Below, one piece after another: positions 63,985 through 64,000 of a DNA stretch of 64,000 nucleotides. The stretch covers positions 25,512 through 89,511 of the forward strand of contig CAZOLV010000008.1 in assembly GCA_964580725.1 (NCBI GenBank). The letters are read 5' to 3'. The DNA is from Amarolinea sp964580725 (GTDB lineage: Bacteria > Chloroflexota > Anaerolineae > SSC4 > Amarolineaceae). The translations under genes were made by a program, and so were the position numbers. The stretch's first letter is position 1. Each line of letters opens with the position of its first letter. The notes beneath the pieces are model-generated. The model saw only the letters and a list, made by a program, of their open reading frames with translations, did no database searches and was not told where the DNA came from.

Positions 63985-64000
63985 TGGGGAACGATTGGCA

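Overview
The window is a high-G+C bacterial chromosome segment with long co-directional operons, many GTG starts, start/stop overlaps and extended -10 promoters (TGnTATAAT type). An RHS secretion-type protein, repeated membrane glycosyltransferases, a K+-independent proton-pumping pyrophosphatase, nSTAND ATPases, BNR-repeat proteins and many REP-like dispersed repeats together suggest a member of the Chloroflexota (Anaerolineae/Caldilineae-like). This is inference from family recognition; no 16S or other phylogenetic marker is present. The window carries one scaffold gap of exactly 100 N at 35339-35438, inside a hairpin repeat array.

Layout. 1-3216 (-): 5' part of a secreted RHS/YD-repeat protein with an embedded PKD-like segment, running off the left edge. 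3394-8458 (+): GNAT acetyltransferase, GT-C-like membrane protein, AI-2E-family permease, GT4 glycosyltransferase. 18998 down to about 8446 (-): one long probable operon of 11 genes, closed by a hairpin terminator. It encodes a small membrane protein, acyl-CoA dehydrogenase, a damaged DNA methyltransferase, a quinone-reductase-type dehydrogenase, a hexapeptide acyltransferase, a DUF1405 membrane protein, and acyl-CoA carboxylase CT, BC and BCCP subunits, with an unknown protein and a TPR/HD-GYP protein lying between CT and BC. Biotin-protein ligase, which would biotinylate the BCCP, lies just upstream in the opposite orientation (19765-20637), next to a HIT hydrolase. 20707-24319 (+): two anchored or surface proteins and a GT39 glycosyltransferase. 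24320-25370: a decayed RHS gene and dispersed repeats. 25371-31626 (+): a self-contained tRNA-Thr(CGT) unit, then a flippase, two glycosyltransferases, a methyltransferase and a phosphohexomutase (an envelope polysaccharide cluster). 31627-34431: a small zinc-finger protein (-) and the threonine-degradation pair tdh-kbl. 34453-40534: LysM lipoprotein, repeat array with gap, baeRF-type release-factor-like protein, ClpC, a promoter-terminator unit that looks like a short RNA gene, and psuG (-). 40737-43163: hppA.

43213-48460 is a visibly lower-G+C island bounded by two 37-base hairpin terminators that differ only at three loop bases. It holds a response regulator/histidine kinase pair and three exported proteins (one probable glycoside-hydrolase-like barrel, two unknown). 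48491-50034 (-) is a decaying accessory patch: VOC protein, an SDR gene deleted in frame to 47 codons, an HsdM N-terminal scrap and a DUF433/DUF5615 toxin-antitoxin-type pair. 50110-51518 (-) is an overlapping BNR-repeat protein/MoaD-like pair. 51600-52040 is a mosaic of repeats in front of a complete pst phosphate-uptake operon (52049-56264) with two complementary, individually degenerate PstB ATPases. Then come aconitase (-), a solitary DUF433 protein (-), and at the right end a SIR2-like/nSTAND/HEAT/multi-TM protein whose SIR2 catalytic Asn and His are replaced, followed by a FecR-like lipoprotein and tandem hairpin repeats.

The most system-like candidates are the SIR2-pseudoenzyme/STAND gene with its FecR-like neighbour, the two-component/secreted-protein island, the asymmetric PstB pair, and the short RNA unit at 39463-39532.
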